NCBI RefSeq assembly: GCF_001761545.1
Contig: NZ_CP017326.1
Coordinates: 248,001 to 312,000, forward strand
Direction of reading: 5' to 3'
Source of the DNA: Weissella soli
GTDB lineage: Bacteria > Bacillota > Bacilli > Lactobacillales > Lactobacillaceae
Length of the DNA: 64,000 nucleotides
Part shown: piece by piece, positions 8,292 through 17,120 of the stretch
Numbering within the stretch: the stretch's first letter is position 1
Layout: each line of letters begins with the position of its first letter
Made by a program: the position numbers and the translations under genes
Notes under the pieces: model-generated
The model's database searches: none
Told to the model about the DNA's origin: nothing
The model's input: the letters and a program-made list of their open reading frames with translations, nothing else

Positions 8292-9209
8292 ATGATCAAA
8301 TATATCTTGAAACGTCTTGCAATCATCGTTGTAACGTTGATCATTATCATCACGGCGACATTCTTTTTGATGAAATTGATGCCAGGCTCACCGCTTGCCA
8401 ATGCAGAACGTTTGTCAACTTCACAACGTAAACTAATCGAGGCTCAGTATGGTCTGGATCGACCAATGATCGTGCAATACTTGAGCTACCTCTGGAATGC
8501 GTTTCATTTCAACTTTGGAGTTTCCTTCCAATATGCTAATCAACAAGTATCAACGTTGATTGCACAACGGATGGGACCTTCAGCGCAACTAGGTGTGCAA
8601 GCTTTGATTTTCGGAGTTATCTTTGGAATCGGCCTTGGATCAGCTGCGGCGGTTCGTCGTAACACAAAGACTGACACGGCTTTGTCAATCTTAGCGGTCC
8701 TTGGAATTTCAATTCCCTCATTCGTGGTGGCTGCTTTGCTACAATACTATGTTGGGTTGAAGTTAAACTGGTTGCCAATTGCTGGTTGGAAGGGGTTCGC
8801 CTCAACTATTTTGCCAACCATCGCCTTGGGCTTGAGCCCATTGGCTATCTCAGCCCGTTTCATTCGCACTGAAATGGTTGATGTTTTGGGGTCTGATTAT
8901 ATCGAATTGGCCCGTGCTAAAGGTTTGTCAAAGAGTGAGGTTATCTTCAAACACGCCTTACGTAATTCATTGATTCCAGTGGTGACGTTGATCGGCCCAA
9001 TGGCAGTTAACTTGATGACTGGTTCAATCGTTATCGAGCAAATCTTCTCAATTCCTGGAATCGGACAGCAATTCGTTTCTTCAATTTTGACGAATGACTA
9101 TCAAATTATCATGGGAACCACAATTGTCTACGCCATGATGTTGATGGTAGTGTTGTTGATTACGGACATCTTATATGGATTAATCGATCCACGTATCCGT
9201 TTGTCATAG
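8292..9209 (+). CDS. oppB: Oligopeptide ABC transporter permease OppB
   Basis: 305 residues. It starts with the family-typical M-I-K-Y-I-L-K-R and has six membrane segments, with the long loop carrying R-x-L-D-R-P (about 59-64) after the first. The EAA loop is near 216-235 (Y-I-E-L-A-R-A-K-G-L). The start at 8292 is chosen because AAAGGA lies eight bases upstream; the longer frame from 8238 has no ribosome-binding site. With OppC it forms the peptide channel. Confidence 0.9.
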   Translation: MIKYILKRLAIIVVTLIIIITATFFLMKLMPGSPLANAERLSTSQRKLIEAQYGLDRPMIVQYLSYLWNAFHFNFGVSFQYANQQVSTLIAQRMGPSAQLGVQALIFGVIFGIGLGSAAAVRRNTKTDTALSILAVLGISIPSFVVAALLQYYVGLKLNWLPIAGWKGFASTILPTIALGLSPLAISARFIRTEMVDVLGSDYIELARAKGLSKSEVIFKHALRNSLIPVVTLIGPMAVNLMTGSIVIEQIFSIPGIGQQFVSSILTNDYQIIMGTTIVYAMMLMVVLLITDILYGLIDPRIRLS

Positions 9210-9225
9210 AAAGGGGCCTCGTTAA

Positions 9226-10245
9226 ATGGATAAAGTACAATTAACAGCGGCTGATTTCACATACATTACCGCTGATCGCCACGAAGAAGCAGAACGAATT
9301 GCAAAGCCTTCACTGACTTTCGCACAAGATGCTTGGCGTCGACTCAAGAAGAACAAAGGGGCGTTCGTCTCAATGTGGATTATCATCTTCATTGTGGTAG
9401 CTGCCTTTGGTTCAATTCCGTTCACCTCAACTAAGGTCGTGTCACATCAAGATGTGACGCTCCAAAATTTGCCACCAAAGATTCCGGCGTTAAGCTTTAT
9501 CCCTGGTTTGGATGGGACGCAGAAGACGGATGGCGTGACTAGTAATCCTTATAAGGACGGTGACGTTAAACAGTCATTCTACTTTGGAACTGATCAATTT
9601 GGTCGGGATATCTTTAAGCGCGTGCTTTATGGTACACGTATCTCACTCGAAGTTGCCTTGATCGCTGCACTGATGGATATTTTCATTGGGGTGACCTATG
9701 GTATGGTTTCCGGCTGGCGTGGTGGTCGTATCGATACGATTATGCAACGGATCATCGAAGTGATTTCCTCAATTCCAAACTTGGTGGTCTTTGTGCTGTT
9801 GATCTTGATTATGAAGCCCGGTATGTTCTCAATTGCCTTGGGAATTGCCCTGACTTCATGGACAACGATGGCGCGTTTGATTCGAGCCCAAGTTTTGACT
9901 GCTAAAGAACAAGATTATATCCTTGCTGCCCGCACGCTAGGGGCGTCAGCTTGGAAGATTGGGTTCCGCCATTTAGTACCGAATGTGAGTTCAACGATCA
10001 TCATTAATTTGATGTTCACCATTCCATCAGCAATCTTCTTCGAAGCCTTGCTGTCATTCATTGGTTTGGGAATTCCAGTGCCCATGGCATCATTGGGAAC
10101 ATTGATGAACGATGGTCAAAAGGCCTTCCAATTTTACCCATACCAATTGATTATTCCCGCAATCATCTTGTCAATTATCATGATTGCTTTCAACTTGTTG
10201 GGTGATGGATTGCGTGATGCCTTCGACCCACGTACTAAAGATTAA
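9226..10245 (+). CDS. oppC: Oligopeptide ABC transporter permease OppC
   Basis: 339 residues. A cytoplasmic N-terminal tail precedes the first membrane segment (about 43-64). A large external loop contains G-T-D-Q-F-G-R-D near 124-131, the OppC/DppC signature. The EAA loop is near 230-250 (D-Y-I-L-A-A-R-T-L-G-A). It lies 16 bases after oppB with AAAGGGG ahead of the ATG. Confidence 0.92.
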   Translation: MDKVQLTAADFTYITADRHEEAERIAKPSLTFAQDAWRRLKKNKGAFVSMWIIIFIVVAAFGSIPFTSTKVVSHQDVTLQNLPPKIPALSFIPGLDGTQKTDGVTSNPYKDGDVKQSFYFGTDQFGRDIFKRVLYGTRISLEVALIAALMDIFIGVTYGMVSGWRGGRIDTIMQRIIEVISSIPNLVVFVLLILIMKPGMFSIALGIALTSWTTMARLIRAQVLTAKEQDYILAARTLGASAWKIGFRHLVPNVSSTIIINLMFTIPSAIFFEALLSFIGLGIPVPMASLGTLMNDGQKAFQFYPYQLIIPAIILSIIMIAFNLLGDGLRDAFDPRTKD

Positions 10246-10266
10246 CTAGAAAGGAGTGTCGGAACT

Positions 10267-11370
10267 GTGGTAGAAAAAGTTCTTGAGGTCAAAGACCTAA
10301 AAATTAATTTCAATACCTATGGCGGTAAGGTGCAAGCCATCCGTGACATTTCTTTTGATTTGTATAAGGGTGAAACATTAGCGATTGTTGGTGAATCAGG
10401 TTCTGGTAAGTCGGTCACGACACGTGCCATTATGGGCTTGTTGGCTAACAATTCTGAAATCGAGCAAGGATCAATCACTTTCAAGGGGCAGAACTTGATC
10501 GGATTGACAGAACATGAGTGGACGAAGATTCGTGGCTTTGATATTGCGATGATTTTCCAAGATCCAATGACTTCACTTGATCCAACGATGAAGATTGGTC
10601 AACAGATTGCGGAACCATTGATTAAGCACCGTGGTCTTTCAAAGAAGCAAGCTTGGGCGAAGGCCCTTGATATGATGAAGTTGGTCGGCATTCCAAACGC
10701 GGAAGCCCACATCAAAGATTACCCACACCAGTTTTCTGGTGGTATGCGGCAACGTATTGTGATTGCGATTGCCTTGATTGCCAATCCAACGATCTTGATT
10801 GCTGATGAACCAACGACTGCTTTGGACGTAACTATTCAAGCACAGATTTTGCACATCATGAAGAAATTGCAAGCTGAAATTGACACATCCATTATCTTTA
10901 TTACGCACGACCTGGGTGTTGTGGCGGGTATTGCTAATCGAGTGGCTGTTATGTATGCTGGTCAAATTGTTGAAATTGGGACCACTGACGAAGTCTTTAA
11001 TTTCCCACAACACCCATACACATGGGGCTTGTTGAATTCAATGCCAACCATTGAGACTGAAAAGGGCGAATTGGAAGCAATTCCTGGTACGCCACCGGAC
11101 TTGTTGGAGCCACCAAAGGGTGATCCCTTTGCCGCTCGTAATAAGTTTGCCTTGGAAGTTGATGAAAAGATGAAACCACCCTTCTTTAAGTTGTCAGACA
11201 CACACTTCGCCGCAACTTGGTTGTTGGATGAACGTGCGCCTGAAGTCGAGCCTCCGTTGGAAGTTCGTAAGCGTTGGGCAAAGTATCAAGCAAAGCACCC
11301 AGAAGCTGATCGTCGCAAGGCGGTTGCGGTTGAGTTTAACGCAGTGCTAGGATCGGAGGATAACCTCTAA
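10267..11370 (+). CDS. oppD: Oligopeptide ABC transporter ATPase OppD
   Basis: 367 residues, starting at GTG after AAAGGAG. Walker A GESGSGKS is at residues 42-49, the signature FSGGMRQR near 159, Walker B LIADEPTTALDVT near 180, and H-D-L near 213. The C-terminal oligopeptide-transporter extension is present but in a cysteine-free form (RNKFAL and HFAATW where many non-lactic homologues carry Cys). It pairs with OppF as a heterodimeric ATPase. Its stop overlaps the oppF start (TAATG). Confidence 0.92.
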   Translation: MVEKVLEVKDLKINFNTYGGKVQAIRDISFDLYKGETLAIVGESGSGKSVTTRAIMGLLANNSEIEQGSITFKGQNLIGLTEHEWTKIRGFDIAMIFQDPMTSLDPTMKIGQQIAEPLIKHRGLSKKQAWAKALDMMKLVGIPNAEAHIKDYPHQFSGGMRQRIVIAIALIANPTILIADEPTTALDVTIQAQILHIMKKLQAEIDTSIIFITHDLGVVAGIANRVAVMYAGQIVEIGTTDEVFNFPQHPYTWGLLNSMPTIETEKGELEAIPGTPPDLLEPPKGDPFAARNKFALEVDEKMKPPFFKLSDTHFAATWLLDERAPEVEPPLEVRKRWAKYQAKHPEADRRKAVAVEFNAVLGSEDNL

Positions 11371-12317
11371 TGGCAGAAGCAAAGAAATTAGTACAAATTA
11401 AAAACTTGGATATTGTTTTTAATCCGGGGCGTCGCAACGAAACGAAAGCCGTTCAAAATGCATCTTTTGATATTTATGAAGGTGAAACGTTTGGTCTTGT
11501 TGGTGAGTCTGGTTCAGGAAAGACGACCATTGGTCGGACAATCATGAAACTTTACGATCCCGTTGCCGGTGAAATCGATTTTGAAGGAACTGATATCACG
11601 AAGCTGAAGAAGAAGAGTGATCTCACACACTTCCGCCAAAATGTCCAAATGATTTTTCAAGATCCCCAAGCTTCATTGAATCTACGGATGAAGGTCAAAG
11701 ATATCATTGCTGAAGGAATTGATGTTAACCACTTGGCTAAGGACGATGCAGATCGGACGGCCCAAGTTGAACGTTTGCTTGACCTCGTTGGGTTAAACAA
11801 AGACCATATCAACCGTTATCCGCATGAGTTCTCGGGTGGTCAACGGCAACGTATTGGAATTGCACGTGCTTTGGCCGTGCAACCAAAATTCATCATTGCT
11901 GATGAGCCAATCTCTGCCTTGGACGTTTCGATTCAAGCGCAGGTGGTTAACTTGTTGAAGCAACTGCAAAAAGATCAGGGCCTCACGTATTTGTTTATCG
12001 CCCACGACTTGTCGATGGTGAAGTACATCTCTGATCGGATTGGCGTGATGCACTGGGGTAAGATGCTTGAAATCGGACCGGCTGAAGAAGTTTATAATCA
12101 ACCTTTGCATGATTACACACGTTCATTGTTGAGTGCCATTCCGGTACCGGATCCTGAAATTGAATTGGCACGCGTGCCGATCGATTATGATCCAGTCGCT
12201 GAATTAAACGGTGCTGAGCGTGACATGGTCGAAATTGTCCCAGGACACTTTGTCTGGGCTTCAAAGGAAGAAATTCCAATGTACCAAGAGCGTGCCGTTG
12301 AAATGGGCTTGCTATAA
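11370..12317 (+). CDS. oppF: Oligopeptide ABC transporter ATPase OppF
   Basis: 315 residues. Walker A GESGSGKTT is near 46-54, the signature FSGGQRQR near 152, and Walker B IIADEPISALDVS near 172. The C-terminal V-P-G-H-F-V-W segment is typical of the OppF/AmiF group. It is the last gene of oppBCDF. Confidence 0.92.
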   Translation: MAEAKKLVQIKNLDIVFNPGRRNETKAVQNASFDIYEGETFGLVGESGSGKTTIGRTIMKLYDPVAGEIDFEGTDITKLKKKSDLTHFRQNVQMIFQDPQASLNLRMKVKDIIAEGIDVNHLAKDDADRTAQVERLLDLVGLNKDHINRYPHEFSGGQRQRIGIARALAVQPKFIIADEPISALDVSIQAQVVNLLKQLQKDQGLTYLFIAHDLSMVKYISDRIGVMHWGKMLEIGPAEEVYNQPLHDYTRSLLSAIPVPDPEIELARVPIDYDPVAELNGAERDMVEIVPGHFVWASKEEIPMYQERAVEMGLL

Positions 12318-12324
12318 GTATTGC

Positions 12325-12358
12325 AAAAACAGTTTGGTATTTTCCAAACTGTTTTTTT
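12325..12358 (+). terminator. Terminator of oppBCDF
   Basis: AAAAACAGTTTGG pairs with CCAAACTGTTTTT around a short T-rich loop, followed by more T. Confidence 0.9.
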
Positions 12359-12509
12359 GTCCGCAATGGCGTTATTGCATCATACAATAACTATTAAATC
12401 AATCGATTGATTGGTGATTGGACGGTAATTTGCAAAAGTGCCATCACGGAATAGACGTCTAGTCAGGTTCATGATATAGTTAAAGAACAAAATAATTAAA
12501 AACGGTTGG

Positions 12510-12568
12510 GCGCATGCTTCAAGATTGACTAGGTGGGGAACTAGTCGGTCGTGGAGTGTGCTTTTTTG
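12510..12568 (+). promoter_or_regulatory. Long terminator-like hairpin in the leader of the antiporter gene
   Basis: Left arm 12510-12532 and right arm 12541-12561 form a nearly continuous stem (some G-U pairs, few mismatches) with an 8-base loop between GACTAG and CTAGTC, followed by six T. It lies after a TATAGT-like -10 near 12476 and 42 bases before the antiporter start. It could be an attenuator or make a short RNA. A similar element precedes the gene at 33408. Confidence 0.6.
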
Positions 12569-12609
12569 TTATCAATGGGCCTAGTTCTTTGATAGAGATG
12601 GGAGATGTT

Positions 12610-13563
12610 ATGCAAATTATATTTTTACTGTTGATTAGTATTGTCCTTGGTTGGGTGACTAAAAAGTTGGGTTTTGCAACGGTGGTGGGTCAGCTATTGG
12701 CTGGTGTGATTATTGGGCCAGCCCTGTTGGGACTCGTACATGAATCACACCTGTTACACCTGTTATCCGAGGCGGGAGTTTGGTTGTTAATGTACAATGC
12801 CGGCTTGGAAACTGATGTTGGCGAACTACGGCAGAATTTTAGGGCGGCCAATGCGGTTGCCGTGATGGGGGTGTTGGTGCCATTAATCACGTTTCCGATG
12901 GCGGCGCTTTGGCTCGGCTATGGGCTCACCCATGCAATCTTTTGGGGAATTGTCTTTGCGGCAACCTCCATTTCAATCACGATTGCGGTCCTGAGTGAAC
13001 AAAATAAACTCGGTTCTAAAGTGGGCACAGTGATTCTTGGCGCGGCTGTCTTAGATGATATTATGGCGTTGATCTTAGTGACAGTGTTTTCACTCTTCGT
13101 TGGTGGTGGTAGCTTGGGCATCACCTCGTTAATGCCCATTATCATCTTTGGTCTCGGATTGTTAAGTCGGCAATTTGTCTTCTCAGGTCAAGTGCTGCAC
13201 TATACCGAGCTGATTGGGAATTGGAGTGTCTTCCCATTGTTCTTTGGATCAATTGGCTTAGCGGTGACTTTCGACGGGATTGAAAAGACTTGGCCCATCA
13301 TCATTGTAATGTCGTTGCTAGCGGTTGCCTCGAAATTTATGGGCGCCGGGTTAGGGGCGAAGCTGGTTAAACTCAATCGGCATGAAAGTCGGGCGATCGG
13401 GGCAGGCATGATCTCACGGGGTGAAATGGCTCTGATTATTGCGCAAATTGGTGTGGGTGCCCATATTTTGTCGGCCGGTGTCTTTAGTGAATTTGTATTG
13501 GTGATTATGATTGCCACGATTGTTGCCCCCTTACTCATGCGTCCTTTGTTCGCCAAGATATAA
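12610..13563 (+). CDS. Na+(K+)/H+ antiporter, CPA2 (KefB/NapA) family
   Basis: 317 residues, almost entirely hydrophobic, with about 10-11 membrane segments. It has the CPA2 ion-binding pair of Asp in V-L-D-D-I-M near residue 149 and A-T-S-I-S-I-T near 122. It exchanges a monovalent cation for protons, in pH or salt homeostasis. There is no cytoplasmic RCK/TrkA domain, and it is shorter than most family members. The start at 12610 follows GGGAG; a longer frame from 12556 would run into the leader hairpin. No Cys. Confidence 0.8.
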   Translation: MQIIFLLLISIVLGWVTKKLGFATVVGQLLAGVIIGPALLGLVHESHLLHLLSEAGVWLLMYNAGLETDVGELRQNFRAANAVAVMGVLVPLITFPMAALWLGYGLTHAIFWGIVFAATSISITIAVLSEQNKLGSKVGTVILGAAVLDDIMALILVTVFSLFVGGGSLGITSLMPIIIFGLGLLSRQFVFSGQVLHYTELIGNWSVFPLFFGSIGLAVTFDGIEKTWPIIIVMSLLAVASKFMGAGLGAKLVKLNRHESRAIGAGMISRGEMALIIAQIGVGAHILSAGVFSEFVLVIMIATIVAPLLMRPLFAKI

Positions 13564-13644
13564 GCATTTGTAAAGGGCTATTTTCCAGTGTAGAATAGAG
13601 ACAAAGCATTGCTTAGGCAATCAGGACGAGAAGGGATCTGCTGT

Positions 13645-14259
13645 ATGGTATCGATGGGCAAAGCATTTAAGTTGTTTTGGAAAAATTATGTAAACTTTAC
13701 CGGGGCGTCAACCCGCGCTGAATACTGGTGGGTACAATTATGGGGCATCATTGCCGCCGTTGTCTGGGTGGTTGGCTTGATACCTATCATGGCACTGGTC
13801 GGTGATACGGAAGTGGCGACGATGGCTAATGCCGACACCGCTGCGAAAATGGTTGCAGCGATGTACAAATTAGTCATGCAGCCAAGTAGCCTCCTGTTAA
13901 TGTTTTGGATGGTGATTGGTTTAGTGGGTGTCGTATTAGTCTTAATTCCGGGCTTAGCCTTAGAGATTCGACGCTACCGTGATGCTGGGCTGGCGACATG
14001 GGCTATCTGGACAGTCTGGGGTTTGAGCTTGATTGGTGGTTGGCTGAGTGACAGTAGTAGTAATAGCCTCATGTGGCATCTGCTGGTTGGCTTTACCGGG
14101 TTGTTTGCCTTCATTAGTTTCATGTTGACCTTGATGCCAACTAATTTTTTGGCAAAAGTGCCAGGGATTGGCCATGGCCAGATGATTCAACATACTGATA
14201 ACCAAGTAAAGCAGCCCAAAAGCTTCACCATTATGAATAATAGTGATGATGAATTGTGA
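13645..14259 (+). CDS. DUF805 family membrane protein
   Basis: 204 residues with about four membrane segments. The DUF805 signature is at the N-terminus: F-W-K-N-Y-x-N-F-x-G-x-x-x-R-x-E-Y-W-W (residues about 10-28), and a second motif R-R-Y-R-D-A-G is near 111. The start at 13645 has AAGGGA eight bases upstream. Function of the family is unknown. The hydrophilic tail of about 35 residues follows the last membrane segment. It has its own strong terminator. Confidence 0.8.
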   Translation: MVSMGKAFKLFWKNYVNFTGASTRAEYWWVQLWGIIAAVVWVVGLIPIMALVGDTEVATMANADTAAKMVAAMYKLVMQPSSLLLMFWMVIGLVGVVLVLIPGLALEIRRYRDAGLATWAIWTVWGLSLIGGWLSDSSSNSLMWHLLVGFTGLFAFISFMLTLMPTNFLAKVPGIGHGQMIQHTDNQVKQPKSFTIMNNSDDEL

Positions 14260-14267
14260 GTGATTAG

Positions 14268-14302
14268 AACAGACCATTTCCATTTGGGAATGGTCTGTTT
14301 TT
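14268..14302 (+). terminator. Terminator after the DUF805 gene
   Basis: AACAGACCATT pairs with AATGGTCTGTT around a short loop, with seven T. Confidence 0.9.
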
Positions 14303-14341
14303 TTAATTTAATTGGGTAAAATCGCAATGGCACGGTGTTCA

Positions 14342-14433
14342 TGTTATAATAAATACATTAATAAAGAATTTACTAAGAATATAAAGATATTGATACAAGG
14401 TGCGCCAATCGCAGTGGTTGGCCTTTTTGTTTG
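14342..14433 (+). promoter_or_regulatory. Extended -10 promoter and terminator-like hairpin ahead of gdpP
   Basis: TGTTATAAT at 14342-14350 is an extended -10 element. About 50 bases downstream GCCAATC (14404-14410) pairs with GGTTGGC (14416-14422) and is followed by five T, only 19 bases before the gdpP start. Because the upstream gene has its own terminator, this hairpin sits inside the gdpP leader and may attenuate transcription. Confidence 0.55.
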
Positions 14434-14446
14434 ATGGAGGGGTGCT

Positions 14447-16462
14447 ATGTTTAATCACAATATGACATTTGGGACACTTCCAGCGTTCTTCAAGAATCGT
14501 CAGCTTGCCGTGATGGCTATTTTTGTCTCATTTATGGCCTTGATCGGGACGATCATTGCCTTTTGGTTGAGTTGGATTGTTGGTGTTTTATGGGTACTGC
14601 TGGTTGTCATTGCCATGTTTGTGTTCTTTGATACGTTGCGCCGCATTGGTCGTGATACGGAACATTATATTGCTAGTTTGTCATACCGGATTAATCGCGG
14701 TGAACAAGAAGCAGTGATTCAAATGCCTGTCGGGGTATTACTATTTAATGAGAACTATGAAATTGACTGGGTTAACCCTTATTTGCAACAATTTTTAGCC
14801 GATACCAATCTAGTTAACAAGCAATTGAGTGTCGCCAATGATGTGTTGGCACGCATTGTTATGGGTTGGAATACTGAGGAACAACAAACACGATTAGCTT
14901 GGCTTGGTCGTCAGTTTGAGGTGCAAGTCCAACCAGAACTGCATGCCATCTACTTAATGGATGTGACTGAAACTAGTAAAGTGGTCAAAGCATATGAAGA
15001 TGGTCAATTAGTCATTGGTATTATTTCATTGGATAACTACGATGAGGTGACCGAACGGATGTCTGATTCAGAAATTTCAGCCTTACGTTCTTATGCGACC
15101 AGTGCCATTACGGACTGGATGATGGCACACGATATCTATGTGCGGAGCTTAGCAGCGGATCGTTTTTTGATGATTGGGTATCGGGAAGGTTTGCGCCAAG
15201 CTGAAAATGACAAATTTAATTTGTTAAATGAAATTCGGGAAGCCACTTCGGCACAAAATACGCCATTAACCTTAAGTATTGGTATTTCATATCATGAAGA
15301 CACCATTGAAGCCATTGCCCAAGGCGCCCAAACCCAATTGGATTTGGCGCTCGGTCGTGGTGGCGATCAAGTTGTCGTGAAGGGGTCACAAGCCGACGCC
15401 AGGTTTTATGGTGGTAATACTAATCCAATGGCTAAGCGTACCCGTGTTCGGGCACGGGTGATTTCTCAAGCGTTAACTGAATTGATGACGCAAGCGGATA
15501 ATGTGATGGTGGTTGGCCACCAACGCGCTGATATGGATTCAATTGGTGCTGCCTTGGGTGTCCGGCGGCTGGCACGCATGGTCGGTATGGATGCTTGGGT
15601 GGTGACGAATAATGATGTGGCTAAGATGCATGCAGATATGCAGCAGTTGCATCAAGAACTAATGAATGAGCCACGGGATGCCGAAGCCTTGATTAATGAA
15701 GAAGCGGCTTTGAATTTGGTAACCCCAAATACCCTGCTTGTATTAGTTGATCATTCAAAACCATCAATTACCGAAAGTCCAGCCCTCTTGGAGCTTTTGC
15801 CAGATCGGTTGGTGATTATTGATCATCATCGACGAGGTGAGGAGTTCCCCGAAAATTCATTGTTAACTTACATTGAGTCATATGCATCATCTACGTCGGA
15901 ACTAGTGACTGAATTATTTGAATATCAGCCACGTAAAGCACAAGGGCTCTCACGGATTGAGGCCACCACTTTGTTGGCCGGTATTCAACTCGATACAAAG
16001 TCATTTACATTACGGGCTGGGACGCGAACTTTTGATGCGGCCAGTTATTTGCGCTCTGTGGGTGCTGATGGTAATTTAATTCAGAACTTTATGAAAGACA
16101 CCATGGCGGATTATCGCGATAAGTCCCATTTGATTGAAATGGTCAAGATGCATGGGGATGCAGCGATTGTCGTTGCTGAAGACGATGTGATTTATGATTC
16201 AGTGGTGGTGGCCCAAGCAGCCGATGCGTTGCTACAAATCATTGGGGTGGCCTGTTCGTTTGTCATTGCCCGGCGTGATGCTGAAACCGTGGCGATCTCA
16301 GCCCGGTCGACTGGGACCAAAAGTGTCCAAATCATTATGGAACAGATGGGTGGTGGTGGTCACTTGAGCAATGCCGCGACCCAGGTAAAAGATCAAACAA
16401 CGACTGAAGTGGCTGAAACGTTACGCGAGTTATTGACGGCAAGTCGTGAAGAAGTAGAATAG
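14447..16462 (+). CDS. gdpP: Cyclic-di-AMP phosphodiesterase GdpP
   Basis: 671 residues. Two N-terminal membrane segments (about 18-62) are followed by a PAS-like region, a degenerate GGDEF domain (about 190-320), then DHH (about 340-500) and DHHA1 (about 580-655) domains. The catalytic motifs are V-G-H-Q-R-A-D-M-D near 358, L-V-D-H near 437, D459-H460-H461 and GGGGHLSNAA near 635. It degrades c-di-AMP, which controls osmotic and cell wall homeostasis. GATGGAGGGG precedes the ATG. It holds one Cys (V-A-C-S-F), one of only four outside the ComF proteins. rplI follows in the same operon. Confidence 0.93.
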   Translation: MFNHNMTFGTLPAFFKNRQLAVMAIFVSFMALIGTIIAFWLSWIVGVLWVLLVVIAMFVFFDTLRRIGRDTEHYIASLSYRINRGEQEAVIQMPVGVLLFNENYEIDWVNPYLQQFLADTNLVNKQLSVANDVLARIVMGWNTEEQQTRLAWLGRQFEVQVQPELHAIYLMDVTETSKVVKAYEDGQLVIGIISLDNYDEVTERMSDSEISALRSYATSAITDWMMAHDIYVRSLAADRFLMIGYREGLRQAENDKFNLLNEIREATSAQNTPLTLSIGISYHEDTIEAIAQGAQTQLDLALGRGGDQVVVKGSQADARFYGGNTNPMAKRTRVRARVISQALTELMTQADNVMVVGHQRADMDSIGAALGVRRLARMVGMDAWVVTNNDVAKMHADMQQLHQELMNEPRDAEALINEEAALNLVTPNTLLVLVDHSKPSITESPALLELLPDRLVIIDHHRRGEEFPENSLLTYIESYASSTSELVTELFEYQPRKAQGLSRIEATTLLAGIQLDTKSFTLRAGTRTFDAASYLRSVGADGNLIQNFMKDTMADYRDKSHLIEMVKMHGDAAIVVAEDDVIYDSVVVAQAADALLQIIGVACSFVIARRDAETVAISARSTGTKSVQIIMEQMGGGGHLSNAATQVKDQTTTEVAETLRELLTASREEVE

Positions 16463-16495
16463 TAGATAGAGTTTATTAGATCGGAGCAAGAAATT

Positions 16496-16948
16496 ATGAA
16501 GGTTATCTTTTTGGAAGATGTTAAAGGCCGTGGTAAAAAGGGTGAAATTAAAGAAGTGCCCGATGGCTATGCCAATAACTTTTTGATTAAGGGTAAGAAA
16601 GCTGAAGTTGCTACGAATGCGAATGTGTCAGCCTTACGTGGGCAGAAGAAAGCAGCTGATCGTGAAGCAGCTGAAGAACAAGCCGCGGCCGAAGCTCTGA
16701 AGGCCAAGTTAGAAGATGACCAGACAGTAGTTGAATTAAAAGCTAAGGCCGGTGCTGATGGGCGCCTATTTGGTGCCATCTCATCAAAGCAAGTAGTCGA
16801 AGCACTCGACAAGCAATATGGCATCAAAGTTGATAAGCGTAAAATGGATATGAAGGAACCAATCCGCGCATTGGGTTACCGGAGTATCTCAGTTAAATTG
16901 CACAAAGCGGTTGAAGCAACGATTCGTGTGCACACTGACGAATTATAA
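16496..16948 (+). CDS. rplI: 50S ribosomal protein L9
   Basis: 150 residues, full length for bL9. The N-terminal domain has [10 protein letters not shown]-x-G-K-K-G and the D-G-Y-A-x-N-(F/Y)-L motif, followed by the long helix (about 42-75) and the C-terminal domain with G-x-L-F-G-x-I-S/T. gdpP-rplI is a conserved Firmicutes pair, but here dnaB, the usual third gene, is 33 kb away. Confidence 0.96.
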   Translation: MKVIFLEDVKGRGKKGEIKEVPDGYANNFLIKGKKAEVATNANVSALRGQKKAADREAAEEQAAAEALKAKLEDDQTVVELKAKAGADGRLFGAISSKQVVEALDKQYGIKVDKRKMDMKEPIRALGYRSISVKLHKAVEATIRVHTDEL

Positions 16949-16952
16949 TGAT

Positions 16953-16987
16953 AAAAAAATCGAGCCAGTGATGGGCTCGATTTTTTT
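16953..16987 (+). terminator. Terminator of gdpP-rplI
   Basis: AAAAAAATCGAGCC pairs with GGGCTCGATTTTTTT; the A run and T run make it potentially bidirectional. Confidence 0.9.
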
Positions 16988-17023
16988 GTGGTTAAGCATG
17001 AGCTACCTAAATTTGTTATAATT

Positions 17024-17032
17024 ATTTGTTAA
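17024..17032 (+). promoter_or_regulatory. Extended -10 promoter of polC
   Basis: TGTTATAAT, the same extended -10 as before gdpP. The leader of about 80 bases contains TGGG/CCCA ends around an AACTAGTT palindrome but no T-tract. Confidence 0.55.
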
Positions 17033-17120
17033 CATTAGTGGTGCAACGGTTGGGCAGCGCCTAACTAGTTCAGTGACCCACAGTGTCAGAAGATGATCAA
17101 AACCTGAAAGGAAGCGCAGA

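Noticed and set aside
10639-11201. Minus-strand open frames opposite oppD (and similar ones opposite polC, groEL, codB-like and dnaB genes)
   Set aside because: They lack ribosome-binding sites, are antisense to well-conserved genes, and are rich in Cys.
12501-12568. T-box or c-di-AMP riboswitch before the antiporter
   Set aside because: No T-box GGTGG/specifier features in order and far too short for the ydaO-type fold; it is a single long hairpin.
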